Origin: Taenia hydatigena
Taxonomy: Eukaryota > Platyhelminthes > Cestoda > Cyclophyllidea > Taeniidae
Direction: 5' to 3'
DNA length: 64,000 bases
Assembly (NCBI GenBank): GCA_036345935.2
Contig: JADWOT020000003.1
Location: 11,878,524-11,942,523 of the forward strand
The notes below the pieces were generated by a model. It saw nothing but the letters and a program-made list of their open reading frames with translations, searched no databases and had not been told where the DNA came from. This document shows positions 59,305 through 64,000 of this stretch, piece after piece (positions within the stretch are counted from its first letter, which is position 1; every line of letters begins with the position of its first letter). Position numbers and translations under genes: made by a program.

Positions 59305-61278
59305 AACCAGGTTAGCGACTGAATAGCCTTCCTTACGATTGTAGGACGTAAGGGCAGTGCCTAACTACTCTACTAACTTCATTCCATTCGAAGGTGATTG
59401 GAAGTAGTCTCTTCTCACGGTTAGCCTTCATGTCCATAGTAAAGAGTACTTTCACAATCTAAATAGTTCTCTTGACTAAGGTAGAGAAGCAGTTAGGCGC
59501 TAGGCACTTGCCACACTTCCCACTCATCACTCCATCACGTGATACAACTTACTCCTCAACAGTACGCAATCACTTGGCTGCACTCCATTCTAGCCTCAAT
59601 ACATGGTGGTGAGTACAGACTCACGACCATTCACATCTCTCCGCTGCCGTTTGATGCCTTTTCTAGGGTAAGGGACTCATCACTCCTTCCTAATGCTGTA
59701 TCTGAGTTACCATTCTGTCACATCTGTTCCTGTTCCGCCGGTTACTCAGCGATTCAACAATGAAGGGTAGCTGGTTGTTGACTATCAGAAGAAGCAGATG
59801 GGGTAGGAGAATGAGATGCCAACAGTTGCAACGTCAACAAGGCTGTTCCACAAACAAGGTACTTGACTGTAAAACGGTGGAACGGATGCAGGCCCCACCT
59901 GAAGCAACTCAAACTACCGTGCGCACTTCTTATCATCTCTTTCAGCGCACACACACATATTGCTCATAATGCATCCACCCTTCGCATGCCATGTGTATTA
60001 CGCCTTGAGTACATGGAGGTAGGTGGACAATTTTACACCTTACTCGGTTTTCGTCAGGTTCCACACAATGACAACTGCCACCAAAAGGTCATGGTGGTAA
60101 GGTTGCAATTTTGCCCAAGTGAGATGACAAAATCATTCATTGAGGAAACCAAAGCGTCAACGTTGGGGGGGTTCACGCGTTGGCACAGTTTTGAGATAGC
60201 ACTACCACCAAAGTGATGTCAACTTCCGACAATTGGGTACAACATTTCATGACACACAGAGGCATCACCAAGAGACAATGCTACGAATAAGGAAATGCCC
60301 CAAAATTGAGGTTTAAACTTTTTAAAGTGCTGCGATTCGAATTTAGCGAGAATTGCGTGGTAAATAGAAATAATTGCGTTCAACAAGGGACTGCCAGCAA
60401 GCTCCGTTGCACTCCTTTACATAAGCTCCAACACTGTGCTTCTACTCCATAACAAACTCAGACGTTTAACAACAACAGACGACCAAGTTTCTAAATTAGG
60501 TTTGCGAAACAATGTCCAACCACACTTCCCCTGGAATAAGAATGCAGACCATTTATCTGGTAATGAGACCACACAGAGAAGCAATTTAGCGAATGGAACA
60601 CCTGAGTTTTGGTGAGTTCCTACTAAAGGACGCCAAAGGGAAGACCTAGGATAGCAGTTACAGAAGTGCTGTTCCTTACGCTTGCAACTAATTAAACTCT
60701 CCCTGCTTGACACAAAACGCATCCCGACACCCCAGTATTCGCCCATTATTTAATAATCGAGAGCCAGAAAATGCGATTGTCCTCCATCAACTTTACTGTT
60801 TCAAATACAAACAACCTTCTTGCTAACCATGATTAACTGCCAAAAAACACAAGTCATGCGCAAGTGTGCCACGCAACAAAAAAAAGTAGCTCCGATTGGG
60901 AGTGTGGGAACCATTTCTTAGGTATCCGGGGTCAAGTAGAATTGGGGATGAAATCAGGGAAACAACATCCAGAAAGAGAGTCGATATCAGGAAAACAACA
61001 AATACTTGCCTATCTGAAAAGCTCAACGATAGTTAGGTGAACCAACTACTTAAGAGCCCAATTTAGAACCAAACGGCCTTTATAGGCCTCCCAAGCGGCG
61101 GCTGAACACATGCCTTCTGCCACAGGACTGCCCGAACCGCAACGATGAATGCTTTCGACGGAGAACGAGACCCCAACGGAAGGCACCACGTCCTCCTAAT
61201 CCAAAAGGTCAGCAATCGCGGGATGCCACTCACTGGAAGGGCTGACAATATCCACCAGTTTGCCAACAAAGAAACGAC

Positions 61279-61297
61279 ATACACACACACACACACA
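61279..61297. repeat. (AC)n microsatellite
   Basis: About nine AC dinucleotides in a row. Confidence 0.85.
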
Positions 61298-62221
61298 TCA
61301 ATTCTCACCAAAGGCATTTATGTCATCTCGACGGATGATCACAAGCTGTTGGGCCTGCGAAAGCGTTGACAAACACCACTCTCCTAAATAAGAACAACTA
61401 AATTTATTCTTCTGGCATATGAAAGTACCATAAAAAATCAAAAACGTGTGCGTAAATAAGGAAAAGTTAAAATCAAAACCTGAGCTCATCTCTGACTTAA
61501 AACCTTAACTTGTTGCAGTGGCGGCGAATCACCAGTTCCTCTGACATATTCATCCATTCGTTGACTCTGATTCAACTCGAAAGAACGTGCGCAGCCATTC
61601 AAGCACTCAATTTTCATCATCCTCATCTAGAGCTGCATAAAAGTAGCACTCATTATTCCTAGTTCGTTCCACCTCAACCGACAGTAAAGTCGACTGAATT
61701 GACTTGCGAAAAAATCACCATCATGAGTATCGTTGTAAAGCCCACAAACCAGTTACAGATACAAGTGCGCCATGAACCTAGAAGGCAACATTGGCGTAGG
61801 CACCCAAGACAAAAGAACACAAAGAGAAACCGTGTTTTATAATAAATAAGCAGATTAAGCCACATCCCCACGCAGACGATCAAAATGGTGACAAGCTGCG
61901 CCTTCTTTACCGCCACCTTTCTCTCCACTTATGTATCGTTCATTTTCTTTGGTCAACTGTCCGGATCCCAGTTCCACCTTTGGTGTTTCATTTGGACCTA
62001 GGTGGATGTTAGGTCTGCCCTTTCTACACCTCCAACATCAATGACATTCAGGTTACCAAAATTGAATCCGTAGCTAAGCAATTCAGGCTGATGATTATGC
62101 GGAGGAAGAGGGCCCGCCAATAAGATCTGATGCGAATTTCATGAGATTCCAGCAGATTCTCAATTTCGTCGCACCTGGAAGTCGTTCACTGTGGACGCTA
62201 CGGTAGGGAAAAAATGGGAGG

Positions 62222-62242
62222 AGCCACCACCACCACCGCCAC
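62222..62242. repeat. (CCA)n short tandem repeat
   Basis: Five to six CCA units with one CCG. It lies just before a purine-rich stretch (62280-62360). Confidence 0.7.
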
Positions 62243-62789
62243 AAATTGCGGAATAACTGACGTACCTAATATATGCAAGCGGAAAGAAGGAGGCGAGAGG
62301 AAGCACCCCCACAACGAAGGGGGAATGCTAGGAGCTACTCGAAGAGAAAGGATAAAGACACGAATAAGGCAGGGCAGATGCACGAAGTAATTGACAGTCC
62401 CCTTGTTGACAGCAAGGCTGTGAAATCACGCAAAGGAAGTTGTGGGAAACGACTACGATTTCTGACCATCCTGGTCACTGGACTTGGGACACACCACCTA
62501 CGCCATTGACACCATCACCCCCATCGATTCAGTGATTCCGCAAGAAGTTGAATGTTGGTGTTGGCTGTACGTCTGCGTCACCTCTTTCACTGCCAGTTCG
62601 TGTGCCCACCAGGAGGGGGAGGAAGGAAATGTTGTGTACACTAAAAATTTTTTCATCGGCCTCTGACCCTCTCTGCTCAAAACAAACCCCACCCAAATGA
62701 GACTGGTCTTCCAACGACTTTTCCAGCTTCGCTGACAGGCTGGACGTGTTTCCAGTGTTTCCAGCCAGCGAGGTCTGTAAAAGAGGAGA

Positions 62790-62900
62790 ATGCATTACCG
62801 GCTCTAAAGAACTAAGCAATCGGATCAAAGTTGACTAAAATGGTAGCAATCACTCGGATCACGAACATGAACCCCTTCCAGCCCTAAAAGCATAAGCGCC
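62790..62900 (+). repeat. Weak dispersed repeat, copy 2
   Basis: Partner of 12250-12370 in the same orientation; the clearest block is cggctctaaagaactaagca followed by tcaaagttgacta. Confidence 0.3.
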
Positions 62901-64000
62901 TCCCAAGTTCAACCACGTATCTTACAAACCAACATTTAATGCACGCAAATGTTTGAAACTTCAATCTCAAATGGATCAACCATACGGTTAATCTTAACTA
63001 AGGCGATCTCAAAACTCACGACTAAGCCAAGAGCATTGGTGAAAAAATTAAAACGAAATCCACCCAATACGCAGGTCAGGGAGATCGGCGCATTAGCGTT
63101 TAGGTAAAAGTGAACAAACTGCTGGTTTGATACTTGATTCTGTGATTAATGCATGAACAAACTGCGGACAAGATAAGCAAGTGGAACGAGAAAACACAAA
63201 TGGATGGATGGCTGCATGGATGCAAAATGAATGGATACGGAAAAATGAGCATTTGTTATGATGAACAGGTAGTCAGCAGAGCGATAAAAACAAAACGCAA
63301 GGGACGAAAGACAGCAGCCTTTACCCGTAAGCCAGCCATAATCGTATAAGACTCCGCGGATTTGATCTGTGCCCACTAAATACTAGTCACCTTCCTCGAT
63401 TTCAGCCCCCATGGCCACGAGACAGTCTTAATAGCAGTAATGCAGTCGGCAAGCTTGCTGTCTTACTGTCTTCAGCTTCTCCGACACGTGAACGCAAGTA
63501 ACTGGCATTGCTGCGTTAAAAGATACAAATTTCTCACGTATCGCGCACTCTATCACTGCCACCTCGCTCACTGTTTTTAAGATGTTTATTTCAAACACCC
63601 CCCGTTGTATGCAATTCCATCGAGTAGATACATCATAGCCACCAGCAACATTCGATCTTCTGCAAACGACAATTCACCACGGTCAATTGCTCTTACAATC
63701 CATCACATCGCAGAGACCAAAAACATGGCCTTTCAGGCATGAAGTAGTGCAAACTTCAGGTCGATGAATAGACGGTCCGGAGAACAGTAATGAAATTTTC
63801 CATCGCCTAGCTATCGTGGCACCACAAGTCATTTTCCAACACAAACCATTCCCTCAGTCAGTTACCCGACCAGCTAACTACCCTACTCGAACGTGAAAAA
63901 GGTGCAGGAGCAAAGAATTCATTGCATGTCAATCCTATTGCCTGTCATCTACTATTCCAAAGCATGTAAATGGTGGTAATCTGCTCAGCACCCACCACGA

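Larger units (their letters stand above)
59310..64000. other. No firm gene
   Basis: Several 60 to 117-codon ORFs exist (for example 59863-60216 plus, with QFYTLLGFRQVPHNDN; 60417-60746 minus; 61145-61369 plus, which is interrupted by the (AC)n repeat translated as THTHTH). None has paired splice sites or a domain. 59539-59608 plus contains a small possible exon (YAITWLHSILASIHG) between a good acceptor and a GTGAGT donor. The last 600 bp show nothing. Confidence 0.35.

Noticed and set aside
61145..61369. 74-codon ORF spanning the (AC)n tract
   Set aside because: The Thr-His run is the translated microsatellite; no splice sites or domain.
1..64000. CRISPR arrays, prokaryotic operons, rRNA genes, prophage
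   Set aside because: No regularly spaced direct repeats, no ribosome-binding-site/ORF clusters and no rRNA signature seen; architecture is that of a eukaryotic nuclear genome.

Overview
The window looks like nuclear DNA of a metazoan, most likely a parasitic flatworm (tapeworm-like). The DNA is AT-rich and gene-poor, genes are split by GT-AG introns, several introns are very short (32 to 75 nt) beside others of 160 to 956 nt, and diverged dispersed repeats lie throughout. There are no operons, ribosome-binding sites, prophage or CRISPR. The flatworm assignment is an inference from intron sizes and layout, not from a diagnostic gene. Nearly all coding sequence sits in exons too short to show as long ORFs; most ORFs over 60 codons are chance or come from purine-rich repeats.

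The one gene I can name with confidence is a five-exon plus-strand gene at 17246-19789. It encodes a 177-residue stand-alone nitrobindin / THAP4 C-terminal-type heme-binding beta-barrel. All four introns keep the frame, the GxWxGxG motif and the expected heme-ligand histidine are present, and a poly(A) signal follows. The second confident identification is a truncated histone H4 pseudogene on the minus strand at 11221-11379.

Smaller gene models rest on matched splice phases but have no recognised family: a 60-residue four-cysteine protein (25454-26355, minus), a TATA-driven signal-peptide gene for a 31-residue product (24615-24778, plus), a 62-residue protein with a 45-nt intron whose stop codon lies in a repeat (35001-35234, minus), a 92-residue protein with a 32-nt intron (54053-54363, minus), a 57-residue model (28946-29646, minus), and 3' ends of larger genes at 31492-31831, 37278-37493, 45543-45828 (plus) and 38432-38812, 49394-49774 (minus). 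A minus-strand fragment at 33313-33494 resembles the ERCC4 (XPF/MUS81) nuclease core.

Layout: 1-8.2 kb nothing firm; 8.2-12.4 kb a possible terminal exon, a purine-rich repeat and the H4 relic; 12.4-17.2 kb weak exon candidates; 17.2-20 kb nitrobindin; 20.2-21.4 kb a decayed coding-like patch; 24-26.6 kb two small genes on opposite strands; 28.9-38.9 kb scattered small genes and second copies of two repeats; 39-51 kb several exon candidates; 51.6-53.2 kb a cluster of four copies of a ~185 bp repeat; 53.3-59.3 kb small candidate genes and a ~175 bp diverged tandem array; 59.3-64 kb no firm gene. The genes do not form an evident pathway. All product names other than nitrobindin and the H4 relic should be treated as provisional.
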